Assembly (NCBI RefSeq): GCF_904849725.1
Contig: NC_058519.1
Location: forward strand, 650,865,387 to 650,929,386
From: Hordeum vulgare subsp. vulgare
Taxonomy: Eukaryota > Streptophyta > Magnoliopsida > Poales > Poaceae
Reading direction: 5' to 3'
Length of the DNA stretch: 64,000 nucleotides
Position numbers and translations under genes: made by a program. Below, piece after piece: positions 21,211 to 32,519 of the stretch. Each line of letters begins with the position of its first letter. Within the stretch, counting starts at the first letter, position 1. The notes beneath the pieces were generated by a model. The model was not told the DNA's origin. It did not search any database and saw only the letters and a program-made list of their open reading frames with translations.

Positions 21211-22115
21211 CTTGCGCTCTGCCTATCCGTGTGCGTGTGTGTGTTTGCAAGCAACGCAGTTACTGGCTTCTCTCTTAGCTATATTGCTCGTGATTAGGCA
21301 CAGCGCCGTCGACTAAGTTTCATGTGCCAACCGCATATACTTCATTTGTTTGACTTTGAGAACATGGGCGCCAGACAAGCCTCACATGTTTAACGCCTGA
21401 TCCAGCTCTAATCTCGCAGCTTGATCCATTTCAATTACACTCGCATCGCATGTGTAGATAAGCACACTTGGGACTGAACAAATGCTAGTAATTGGAGTAT
21501 TTAGCACGACTCGATCGGTCTCTCAAAATATTACTAGTGACTCAGACCCACGACCCACACATATAAACACATCTAATCTCGCAACTTGCTTAATTTCAAA
21601 TCCATCTGATGTCCATAAAAAAGGAAATTCATCTGATGTCGAGGTCGACATCAATAAACTAGCATGAGGATCTAGGTCAACTTGTTGCCAGGTCCTTAAA
21701 GCCATTCATCCGTATAGATAATCGCCTCCTGGGCTTCGTCTAGAACACACACATATTTAGCACGACTTGAGCAACATGACTCGGTTGGTCTTGAGAAATA
21801 GAATGGGATGATTCAGACCAGCAAAGTTAATCTCGATGATGTTTTTTGTCACGTAGCTCGTGCTATTATATTCGTCACACGACCTGTCCTCACAAATACG
21901 ATTATATATGCTTTTTTTTAACGCCCAAGAGGGTCTTGCCAAGCCTTGATTATTTCAGATCCGATTTTTCTTTTGGCAAGGAAACAACGGAAACAAAAAA
22001 AATTACGGGCTGACAAAATGGAGCGGGGTTTGTAGGCCGAAGGACCAGGTGGTATTGTGATTAACAGGCTCCAAAATAATAAAGCAGGCACCAACAGAAG
22101 GAAGACTGGATCCTT
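21211..22115. other. Upstream region of DUF4220 gene
   Basis: Contains a short GTGTGT run near 21230 and AT-rich sequence, with no gene. It should include the promoter of the minus-strand gene that starts at 21210. No clear TATA element was picked. Confidence 0.4.
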
Positions 22116-22119
22116 CCAT

Positions 22120-22890
22120 TATTCATTGCTCCCCCTCCTTCCTTGGCTGAAGAAGATTTTCTTCTGAAAGCTCATGAGCTGGTATGCCGCAGTTCATCGT
22201 GCCCACCTGCTGCAGAGAAGCTATAGGAGTGGGATCAGGAATGCCAGGTTGATCAGAGCTGGGAGCAGGATCAGGGATCATCACTGGAACTGGGAAGTGT
22301 AGCGAACTTGCGTTGGCGACTGTCAGAAGGCTGGTTCTCTTCAAAGCATATTGTTCTGGCTGCTCCTCCTAACCTCAGAAGTGACAACTGGAGTTGGGAC
22401 TTTAGCTTTGCGTCCACGCTTCTTTGAGGCAGCAGAACCCACTCCCACAGGAGAAGAAATAGCAGAACAAGTCTGAATTCCAACAACCGGAGCCACCATC
22501 GGGTCAGCTGGGTCAGACAGTTCAACGAGTGCACCATCATCAGAAAATTCAGACATCTGGGCCGATTGCAAGACAGAACTGTACTGCAACTGAAGATTGT
22601 CAACCACTCAAGAGCAGGGAGTGTCCTCAAAACATAACTCGCGAGCCACATTCCTGGAGGGAAAAGGATTGTTGAACTCGTTGACCATCACCTCCTTTGA
22701 TCCCAGGAACTCGATCAGCCTGAGAGAGGCACCCACAAACTGCAGCTTTCTATCAAACCAAGGAAGAGCTGGCCTCTGGTTGGCCTGAAACACTGCAAGA
22801 GCCATCTGAAAAGCAGCCGGAACTTCCTCAAAAACCTTCACCATCAGATCAGGGGGGCACACCACAACATCTGGGACCAAACAGGAGTTG
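22120..22890 (-). pseudogene. LINE ORF1 C-terminal remnant
   Basis: The minus-strand pieces, read in order with frame changes, end in SEVRRSSQNN, then IASLQQVGTMNCGIPAHELS and EENLLQPRKEGEQ plus a stop. Grass LINE ORF1 proteins end in a similar way. There are at least two frame breaks (around 22610 and 22345). No reverse transcriptase follows nearby. Confidence 0.5.
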
Positions 22891-23512
22891 GGTTTGCAGA
22901 GTAGTTTGTCTGTTTTCTATTTGACTCTATTGGTGCCGATATGTCCATTTATTTATTTATTTTTTTGTCTTTTTTCGGATTATTTATGTTTGGTTGTGTG
23001 CATCCTTTTTTTTGAACTTCTTGTTGTGTGGGTCCTGATTATGCAGAGACCGGATGTTGTCCATCATGAATTGTACCCATTTGATGCTATATTTTGAGTT
23101 AACAAAAACACCTTTTATCTTAAAAAAAAAGATGCGAGAGCAGAGTTTTCTGATAGCGGTTAGTAGTATTTCCTTTTCTCCGAAACGTTTGGTTTATTTT
23201 ATCAGTACGGGCTATACATTCAAAGCTTATTGCCACGATTCGGGCATTCGTCACCGCAAAATTTAGTTCCCTGACAGGATGCAACAGATCAACTGTCAAA
23301 CAAAATATTTTGAATCTATAACATTGAGATTGCTCCATGAGCACCATATAATAATAATACTACGTATTAAGTTTGGCAGATGAAGTGCAACCCTTGCTGA
23401 ACGTGGAACAGAGAATACACATTAGCCCTAATAAAAAGGGCCAGTGCAATGAAGTCTGGAGCCAGCATAACCAAAAGCCATTCTAAAATAGGTAACCAAA
23501 AAGCTCAACAAG
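22891..23512. other. AT-rich spacer
   Basis: T-rich sequence without a gene or a recognisable element. Confidence 0.4.
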
Positions 23513-23514
23513 TA

Positions 23515-23595
23515 CCCCTTCCGTAAAGAAATATAGGAGAGTTTAGATGACTAAAGTAGTGATCTAAATGCTCTAATATTTCTTTACAGAGGGAG
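23515..23595. mobile_element. Stowaway MITE (81 bp)
   Basis: A hairpin with ends CCCCTTCCGTAAAGAAATAT and ATATTTCTTTACAGAGGGAG. TA lies at 23513-23514 and 23596-23597. It has the same sequence type as the copy at 40938-41017. Confidence 0.85.
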
Positions 23596-23956
23596 TAGGT
23601 CTCAATCTCAGGCAGGCATACCACAAGAATATTTATCTGCCTGCATAATGTTTTCAAAAGGATATTTGCAGCATGCTTGTTTCAAGAACCTTTATCAGCA
23701 GACTCCAACCGCCAACTGTCGGTTATTTATCATCTGCCCTTTGATACATAAGAGGCTATACCTTTAAGAATACAACTAGCACACCCCATCGAACTTGCGC
23801 AATCGATGATCAATCAGCTATACAAATCTTGAGTGCCAGATCAAATAATGGCCCTGAATGAACTACTTCCTAGAGATGCCAGGAATGCTTATCAAGTAAA
23901 CTACGTTTGGCATATAGGCTACTAATACATAATACGCATTTCTGACACTCGCAACA

Positions 23957-26286
23957 TTATGCTGTTGCAGATCTATTGTTATCAGGATCTTCTATATTCA
24001 AAGCTTGGAGCAGCTTCGGCCATGATTCGGGGATTCCTCCAGGTAAATTGAACTCCAAGAGTTTCCCCCGAGCTCTGTAGAAATCCTCCACTGGTTCACA
24101 CTGCAAAGATGACAGCTTGCTTAAAAAGGATAACACCCATACCAGGGTCATACACTCAGAACAGAGCTATGATCGAATATATAGAGGAAATATTCATAGC
24201 CTATACCAGTGAGGGGGAATATTACCATACGAGTTGCATCATATAATTTCAAGTTTGGAAGATGAAATGTGCTCATTGCTGAATTTGGAACAACAAATAC
24301 ACATAAATTCAAGAGCCAATTGGCTAAACAGTAGTAAATATTTATCATAAAAACCTCAGCAAATAAGAAAGTTCAATATGTCTCACATGTCTCGGTATTT
24401 CACACATGCAAGTTTAAGGTAACCTTTTTTGAAATATAAACGACCTAGCATCTCTTTTCTATACTGCTAAATACACTACTGATCTCATACCTAAACAAAC
24501 ATAGCTTCGTATGCCCTACTAGTGCAAGTTGATCGTTCAGATTCCATAAATTATAAATAAATAACAAACCAAATAAAACTTAAAAATGCAATCTAAGGTT
24601 CACTGCTACATACCAAATCATGGTAAACACGCAATCGCTCCTTTACCACCTCTTCAGTATCATCTGCTCTGGTAATCAACTTTGATTCACACTGTGGAGG
24701 AGGTAGTAGTGGAGGCATATACATTCGAGGCCCACCATTCTCACCCTCAATGTCAATGGAGGCTACATTGAAGTTTCCTCCACACTGGCTGCACTTCCTT
24801 CTGCCAACGCATTTTGCAAGCAGAGCTTCTTCTCGAAGCTTGAGATTGATCACCAAATCAATATCTGTGACTCCCTCTAGTATTTCCTAACAAACCACAC
24901 AATACAGTTTAGTTTGCGAACTGTCACGCGATATGAGCGGATAAGTTTTTTCTAACAACAAAAAAACTGCACAAAATTTTGAAGACTCAGTTCATCTCAA
25001 CCATAGACATGAACCAGGGTACATCAAAATTATTACTATAATCAAGTTCCACATTTGTTCTGAAACTGTATACAATTTCCATGATCCCATCCCCCGATGA
25101 TAAAAGTCGAACTGAGAAGATGCAAGTATATATGTCCAGCATACTTAGAATCAGGTAAAATAACTAGCTCACCGCTTGTCTTATAGTTCTTGGAAAACCA
25201 TCAAGTATGAACCCCAATTCACCCTTTCCTTCTCCCTCCTCAAGGCGCTTTGACAGCAGATTTATGATGATCTCATCCGACACCAGTTTTCCATGATTCA
25301 CAATCTCAGAAAGCTGGAAACGAAGCAGATATAAGACAAGACGTGGTAAAAAAAGTAAAACAGAGTCAAACTAGTTGGTGTTACGCTGATTTGGCTTTCC
25401 ATAATAGATCATGTTCCATGCTAACTACTCCCTCTGTACCTAAATAATTGTAGTTGGGCAGAACTAGACTAGTTCTGCCCAACTACAATTATTTAGGTAC
25501 AGAGGGAGTAGTAGAAACCAATTCAACATTGTTATTCAGAAACTGTACACAACCTCCAGGTTAGTCTTATTTGGGCCTTGTCATCAACCATTCGTGCCTC
25601 TGCTACTGGAAGTGTAGCGGCACAAAACTAAACGGTCATAGTACAAGGGTTCGAGCAATCTATCCTAAGCTGCAGGCATCGACCGAGCGAGTTGCACATC
25701 CTTGCACTCAGGTTTCATATAAACAGCTCTAATGGATTATCTTGAAGGCTTCGCAATCCTGTGAGTGTTTTCAGACCGAGTTAACCATCATGACTGTTGC
25801 CGATTCGGTAGCTGATGCAGGGGAATCACAATCTTGCAGGTGATCTTATCCCTAACCTTGCAGGGGATTCATAATCACAATCATAATCTTGTTACATCGA
25901 TTCTTCCCCGAACCACGACGCCCGCACGGTTAACCGCAGAGGAACGAGAAGATTGACATGTAAGTATATACCTGCTTGGAGAGGGGGCCTGAGGAGGCGA
26001 GCTCGTGGCGGACGAGGTCGCCGGTGGCGATGTGGGGCACGCCGAGGAGCCGCGAGAGGCGGCCGGCGTAGGTGCCCTTGCCGACCCCGGGGCAGCCGAG
26101 GAACACCCACTGCACCCGCGCCCCGTCCTCCACCTTTCCCCTTCCGCCGGGGCCGCGCCCGGCCCAGCGCCCCGCCGCGGGCGGCCCCTTCGCCGCCGCC
26201 CCCATCGCCTCCACGGACGCCAGGCCCCTCCTCGACGCCCCAGACGCGGCGCAGGCCCGGATCGCGCGGGACATCGCCGACGACAT
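23957..26286 (-). CDS. Adenylate kinase, organellar
   Basis: Catalyses ATP + AMP = 2 ADP. Four exons with GT-AG borders: 26286-25972, 25313-25173, 24886-24614 and 24100-23957. They total 873 bases and 290 residues. The ATG at 26286 starts an alanine/arginine-rich, acid-poor leader of about 50 residues, which suggests a mitochondrial or plastid transit peptide. The P-loop GCPGVGKG is at residues 64-71 and is followed by HIATGDL (AMP-binding side). The DGFPRT motif is at 143-148. The lid has paired cysteines (C178, C184, C187) and a RADDTEE stretch. The C-terminus carries [15 protein letters not shown], typical of the plant organellar subgroup. Everything is in frame and no key residue is missing. 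Intron 1 carries a MITE. The GC-rich region upstream (26290-26480) shows no clear TATA. Confidence 0.93.
25428..25508. mobile_element. Stowaway MITE in adenylate kinase intron 1
   Basis: An 81-base nearly perfect palindrome with ends CTCCCTCTGTACC / GGTACAGAGGGAG. TA lies at 25426-25427 and 25509-25510. Confidence 0.9.
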
Positions 26287-27480
26287 CTCGCAACGCCGGC
26301 CTGGAGATATTTTCCGTCCGCCGGTCGCCCTTTTTCCTCGCCCCGCTGCTGCTGTCTCGCGCTCGGGTCCGAGACGACGACGACGAGGTCGCCGGGTGGT
26401 GGCCGCCTAACACGTGGTGGGCCCGGGCCGAGCGGCGGTGGGCTCACGTGCGCGAATAGGAAAGGAAAGAAATTTGAGCGGCCGGGCCGGAAAGCTCTCG
26501 GTAGGTTCCTCCGTGTGACACGTCGGGCGCCGGACGCGTCGCCGTCGGCGTCGACACGCCGGGGCGGCGACGCATGCTGTTGTTGGGTCGTGACGCGGCT
26601 GCCGTGCACTTCTCCTCCACCCGCCCGTCCGTCGGTCACAGTCGGCGCATACGGCACTATACCAACAACCAACCAACCTCCAACCAAATCACGCAGCCAA
26701 GATCCATGCACTCACGTTCAAAGAGGACAAGGAAAGAAATCACGCAAGTGGCAATTCTCTTTTGGTTCGACTGCATTTTACGTACTTCCTAGTTCACCCT
26801 AACTATAAGTATTTAGAAATAGACAAAATACAACACTTTTAAAAAGATTATGTTCAACGATTTATTTTTCTCTCTAGGCCTCATTTGGCGTTTAGAGGCG
26901 AAGTCACCCCAACCACTTTTATAGGTACATTGTTGAAAGATTTGAAATAAATTCAGAAATATGTGAGCACCAGTGTCAGTCTAGAACTTAAAGCTTGATG
27001 AGTTAAGGATACCATTGTAAATTCTTGCTTTTCGTTATGGTGCAAACAAACAACTTCCAGTACTTGATTGTTGTGTCTCGATTCCTACATGTAGGGTTCC
27101 AAATGCTATGACATTCTCTTTCCGTCCAAAAACAATACTAACTTTATACGAAATCATATACAAAATTAACGATACTTATTATGGGACAGGGGAAGTACTA
27201 ATTTGGGTGTTTTTGAAATTCTGCGAACCATGGTTTTTATTATTATTAGTAGTATCTAGCAACGAGAGAGAGATTTATAAATCATTTCGATCTTGCGTTT
27301 TGCCGGTTTGGACTGCGAACTGCAATTTGCAGCACATCTGAGTTGAGCTCCAGCTGCTCTCCTTTGGTTCATGGGGTAGGGAAATAATAAGAATAGGAAA
27401 GTCAAAGAAAATGAGATGCATGTATCTCAAATTCTTTGAATATGATTAGGAATGAAGATGCTCTTTGATTCACACCATAT
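26287..27480. other. Adenylate kinase upstream region
   Basis: GC-rich to about 26640, probably 5' untranslated region and promoter of the adenylate kinase. AT-rich beyond about 26800. A badly decayed MITE-like piece may lie at 27113-27198. No other gene. Confidence 0.4.
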
Positions 27481-27489
27481 TATTTTCTC

Positions 27490-27670
27490 GGTTTTGCTAA
27501 AACACATCTAGATGTGAGATAAGTATTACGCATCTAAGTCCTATAACATTGATCTTACGTGGAGATTCATGTGGGTATTTTCTTTTCCTTTTTATTTTCT
27601 TTTTTATGCTTGATTTAGTCAATTAGATGTCCAATAACTATGTTACATTTAGATGTGCTCTAGACGTATC
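27490..27670. mobile_element. MITE-like element, copy 1
   Basis: ACACATCTAGATGTGA at the left and ACATTTAGATGTGCTCTAGA at the right form loose inverted ends. The interior CATCTAAGTCC...GAGATTCATGTGGGTATTTT also occurs at 37495-37610, so this is a repeat family. Superfamily uncertain. Confidence 0.5.
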
Positions 27671-29386
27671 GAATTTTTTTCCATTGAGTCCAGTCTAATG
27701 TTTATTTTTCTATGAAACGTAGAGAATAAAAGGATTTCCTTCATAGTAATGAGATTCTACTTCTACCAACTAAGGGGCTCTAAAGGTTTTTTTTTCTATA
27801 GAAATCCTATCCTACAAAATTTCTACAAGATTCGTCCAAAACAAAGGAGGCCAAGAGTTACTATATGGGCTGGTATGCATATTGGACAAGGCACATATAT
27901 AATGTATGAACTTACGCTCAAAAACATATGTACGAACTACTATTTTTTTACAGTTCTGTTTTTCGTATGAACCATTTCGAGTATGAAGCATATGTTGTAT
28001 GGAACAATTGCTCGACTGTATTAAAATAACAAACATCATATATGTTGCTCCTAGAAATATTAAAATGCATACCTCATAATACATAATTCAAATTCATGAT
28101 ATTGTAGGCATCTCAACTGGTCCATGGCTAAGGGCAAACGAAATTGGAAAAATCCAAAGGCCTTGACCTATCGTAAATTGGTATTCTTCCTAGTTCCTTC
28201 TTGAGATCGCAGATACTACATGCATCCACAAAAGCGAATTTCTTTTTTTTATTCAAGATATTTAATTTAATATTTTGAAAAATTAAAGCATGATTCCCCC
28301 TAGAGATATGTACATAAAGGGGATCTTCGGATAATAATGATGTTCAGACCTAAAGTTCACCTATACACGGATTAAGCATAAAGCCATAATATTTTATTAT
28401 GCTATTGAAATTGAAGAGGGAGGGGGGGGGGGGGAGGGGGATACTGATTTAAGAGTAGTTCACTACCGCAGTTCAGAAAAGAAAGAGAATTCTAGTTAAC
28501 GGTTCCAATTTATTCTGAATTTTCCAGTATGTACAAATCCACTTTTTCTTCTTTTTCATCTCAATACAAAGAAATGGGAAATATTAAAAAAAAAACTTAA
28601 CCTTTGGCTAACTTTGCAAAGACATGAGAACGACGGACACTATTAGCATCAATGAAATATCCTTTCTTTTTAAATGATCAATGTAATAAGATTCTAACAA
28701 ACAAAAGAAGACATGCCAAATTCATAAACTCTCATTGAAAACTTTAAGAATATTCTGGGCTTGCAAAGGAGAAAACCCAAGAATGCCAACAGCATTTCTA
28801 TCATGCACAAAATACCTATCATGTTGTTCTAGCACTTGCTGTGTAAAAACAGTTGATGTATTCTAAACATGCAAGGCAAAGGGAATGTGATACGAAGATC
28901 AACAAGAATGGCGAATAAAAAGATATGTATCAATTGCAAACCTGCGTTGAAACAAGAATGCGTGAAAACAAAGCAGTCTCTAATCACCATCTCCCAGAAC
29001 TAGAGCATTCAACTGAACCTAGCCACAAAGGCAGACAGGGAGAGATGTACAGAAGACAAGAGGCAGAACAGCAGATCAATACAGGATTCATGCCCACAAT
29101 GAAAAAATCACACAAGATTCAGTCCCCAAATGTCACTTGTATTAAATTGATTCACTGAACATAACATAACATAGGTAACACTATAAATCAAGTGTCCAGG
29201 GTGCACAAGCACAGGCAATCAAAGGTTTCTTGATCCCAATCAAGACAAGAAAATAGAAGCTGTAAAAAAAATTGAATTCAATCCTGCGTTCTGCCGATTC
29301 GGACTGATTGACTGCACATTGATTGGCTTTGTCAATCATCAAATCAATCGGGCATGGCAGGACGCAGCTGTATCCAAGAATCATCT
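27671..29386. other. Intergenic region downstream of PAO4-like gene
   Basis: AT-rich with no gene. A G homopolymer-rich run lies at 28422-28440. The last 200 bases before 29387 should hold the 3' untranslated region of the minus-strand polyamine oxidase. Confidence 0.4.
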
Positions 29387-31890
29387 CTAGGTGCGGCAAA
29401 TCTGGAGAGGGGCGACGATGTCGGCCATCTCCTCGGAGGCGGCGCCGACCTGGACAAGGTCGGGGACGCCTTTCCTCATCAGCAACCTCCTCCGGCATTC
29501 CTCTGCAGCGTCCATCCCAGACGAGTAGGCACCATGCACAGCGCCTGAGTGCTCCGCACTGGCCGCCTCTCCGGCGAAGTACAACACGCTCTCCACAGGC
29601 GCCGAGAACCTCTCGCAGACGTCCGACGGCTTCCCCACCAGATCGCACGAGTAGGACCCCAGCGAGTTCGGGTCTGAGCCCCACCGTGACACCAGGTATT
29701 GACTCTGCAAAATTCAAGATCGATCATCAGGTCGAAATCACCATGATCAGAATTCAGAAGTTACAGAGTGGTGGCAGAACATACGGGTTCAGTGGCATTG
29801 GGTATCATCTTCCTCAGGTGACACATGACGAGTTCAACGGCCTCCTTGTCTGAGAGCTTCTCCACATCCTGGGCAAACCGACCGGCGGCCATGAAGACAA
29901 GCACCGGGTGCCCGGTGGCCTTGTGGAGGTTCAGGAAGTAGCCGCAGGTCTTTGGCGTCGGGCCAACCATGCCCAGCACCTGGACATTGGGCCAGAAGGC
30001 CTTGTCGAAGTGCATGGCAACCTTGTTCTCTATGCCGACGCCAAGGTCGGCGATGGCAGAGCTCTTCCAGGATGGCAGCTCGGGCTCGAACTTGATTATG
30101 TTTGCCTTCAGCACACCAAGCGGCACAGTGATTATGCAGGCGTCGGCCGAGTATTGTGTGCCGTCCTCGATGGTGACCGTCACTCCCTTTTGCTGGTGTG
30201 CAATTTTCTTTACTCTGAATATGTAGCAGCAGCAAAGGTAAGTAAATGTATATCTACCAACTAAAATTAGCAGGTGTACTTGAAAGAAAATGATGATTTG
30301 ACTCAGGCAGAACACAAGGACGTTTGAAAACATTACAATTTCACTCAGATAACATGTTTTAACTTAAATTTCAAATGTACTTGGCACCATCATGACAGCA
30401 TAGTTTTAATAGACATGTGTGATAGAACATACTGAATTTATTCAGTGCTGAGTATATGTATGTTGGGGAAGAACAAATAATATACACACCTCTGATTCAG
30501 ACGGATGTCGAGACCTTGAGCGAGAGCCTGAATTACAGGATAGTATCCATCCACCATCAGACCATGGCCACCAGTGAGAACATGTTCCTGATCCCAGTTT
30601 TTCAGAGATATTTCGTCTGCATCTGCAGCAAACCATGCCTCCAGCCGGCAGACACACCATTGCAGGATTCGATCATCTAGCCCTTGTAGCCTATAAATTG
30701 GCAACAATATCAGTCAAGTTCTTACTCAGCAGCTATCCAATTTATAAACTGTATCTTGGATAAATTATCGCACGTCAGCATGATACAAGATTTTATACAT
30801 ACTTGAGATCAGGTGTGCCTCTCAAGCACCATTGAGATGGCCTGTTCAAGGGGCATGTCGTGTTCCTGCTCATCACGGAGTTATACTGTTCTCCTTGAGA
30901 ATTTTCTCAAATATCACGCCAACTTTAGCAGCTGTCTCCATTGGGACTGCAAGGCCGTTCTTATCAAAGAGCGAACAGCTGTAAAGGAACAAATAACAGA
31001 ATGAGATGTAAGAACATGAATATACTAATAAATATGTGGAGTGGCAAAGAAAAATGTATGTAAGTTCAAGTGCTAAGGTCACCTTTCCAAATCATGGTCA
31101 TACAGAACAGAGTTGTCACCACTTGTGTGGTATAATCTCAGCCCAAGATGGCCGATCAATGGTGCTAAAGAATTCTCATTACTGACACCGTGCAACCTGA
31201 AAAAAATTCAGCAACACCAGCACGAAATTAGTAAAGATTGTACAGATAAAATCTACCAAAAATTGTTCCAATCAATCAATTTATTAGGTGAAACTAACCA
31301 TGAGGCTCCCATGTCGATGGGGCATCCGAAGGAGTAATCCGTATGAACACGGCCACCAATTCGATCTCTCGACTCAAGGACAGTCACCTGCTCAGACAGC
31401 ATGGACAATTGGACATCATCAGTTAACACTGGCCACAAATAATCAAATTGGAGGAACAGCAGACAGATCAGGATTTGTCAGTACCTCAAAAGAGGAGTTG
31501 GAGAGGACACGAGCCGCGGCAATCCCCGAGATTCCGCCGCCGATCACGATGACAGATGGAGGCGAAGCGCACCGTCTCTCAATGGTTGGAAGCAGAAGGC
31601 CTGCAACACATCAATGCACAGGAATCAGTACGGACCGAAATTGTTCCTAATCAGCGCACATGCAAGGGAATCAAATCGGGGACGAAATCTATTCTGAGCT
31701 TGGGAACAAAATTGCAATTTTTTTTTGACTCGATTATGATCGCAATTGAGTGATTAGATCAAAAAAAAATCCTGCTCTGACCCGCTTCCCATGACCCAAA
31801 ATCGCCCCTTTACGCAAGATCTAGCAGAAAACGACGAAATTGCAGGGCAGGAATCACCGTACCTCCGGTTTTGAAGCTGCTGGGATCCAT
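29387..31890 (-). pseudogene. PAO4: Polyamine oxidase (PAO4-like), frameshifted
   Basis: A FAD-dependent polyamine oxidase of the peroxisomal back-conversion group. Exons: 31890-31863, 31600-31485, 31387-31299, 31196-31083, 30978-30803, 30690-30490, 30214-29785 and 29704-29387. The FAD motif GGGISG is at residues 30-35 and ESRDRIGGR follows. The protein ends in ICRT, a CRT-type peroxisomal signal. Compared with the paralogue at 38014-42213, exons 5+6 and 7+8 are fused without their introns. The fused 5+6 exon is 176 bases instead of 174. It has an extra A after the AAG GAG codons, a TAA in place of a lysine codon, and another extra A in AGGCACACC. The total of 1472 bases is not a multiple of three, while 1470 would encode 489 residues. 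All other exons are intact, so inactivation is recent or reflects a sequence error. Rice PAO4 is the nearest remembered relative. Confidence 0.85.
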
Positions 31891-32344
31891 GGCCGCCGTC
31901 GCGGCCGTCGACCGAGGGAAAGAAGAAGCAGAAGACGAAGATGCAGACGGAGCAGCAGCAGAGGAAGACCCCTCCGTCCGCGCGAGCGCGAGCACGAGCA
32001 GCGTACGTTTACAGGAGACTGCTGGTGCTACTAGTAATAATACGTACTAGAATTGCTACTAGCACGATTACTATTCAGATTCAGACTACGTATGGGAATC
32101 GAGATGAAGAACATGAAGACGAGGAGGCCGTCCTGGAGGCGGCTTGCGTCGGCGGAGCGGCGGAACGTGAGGCAGCTCATCACCCTGGCTCCAAACCGGC
32201 AACACCGAGTGGGATCCCCCGCTTCCTTCCTTCCTCACCGGCGCCGGCGGCGAGAAGCAAAGGTTGATCTTTCTTCTTCCGGTTGGCGGGCGGAATTGAT
32301 CCGAGGATCTGTGTTGCGTGGCTTCCGGGGAAGGTGGGCGTGGC

Positions 32345-32353
32345 GTTATATAG
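32345..32353 (-). promoter_or_regulatory. TATA box of PAO4-like gene
   Basis: CTATATAAC on the minus strand lies about 455 bases before the start codon, downstream of CT-rich sequence (CCCTCCCCTCCCC). Distance and context fit a core promoter with a long leader. Confidence 0.55.
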
Positions 32354-32423
32354 AGCGGACGGAGGGGAGGGGAGGGGAGGTCGGCCGGGGCACGGACGGA
32401 CGGACGGAGGCGGCTCGGAGAAG

Positions 32424-32476
32424 GAAACCGGTTGGATGCAGGGGTCGAGATATTTTCCTTCGCAAGGTGGGCCACC
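32424..32476. repeat. 53-bp direct repeat, copy 1
   Basis: GAAACCGGTTGGATGCAGGG and the following GTCGAGATATTTTCC recur at 33426-33478 with few differences, about 1 kb away. This copy lies just upstream of the PAO4-like promoter. Confidence 0.8.
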
Positions 32477-32519
32477 ATATTTTTGGGTAGCCCCGCCCGT
32501 GCTCCTTCCTCCACGCTAC

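Noticed and set aside
22896..23266. Hydrophobic plus-strand open frames as a membrane protein
   Set aside because: T-rich DNA gives phenylalanine/leucine runs by chance. No conserved motif.
25892..26802. Larger open frames (up to 276 residues) over adenylate kinase exon 1
   Set aside because: They overlap the kinase exon in wrong frames and reflect its GC content. Only the frame with the P-loop is conserved.
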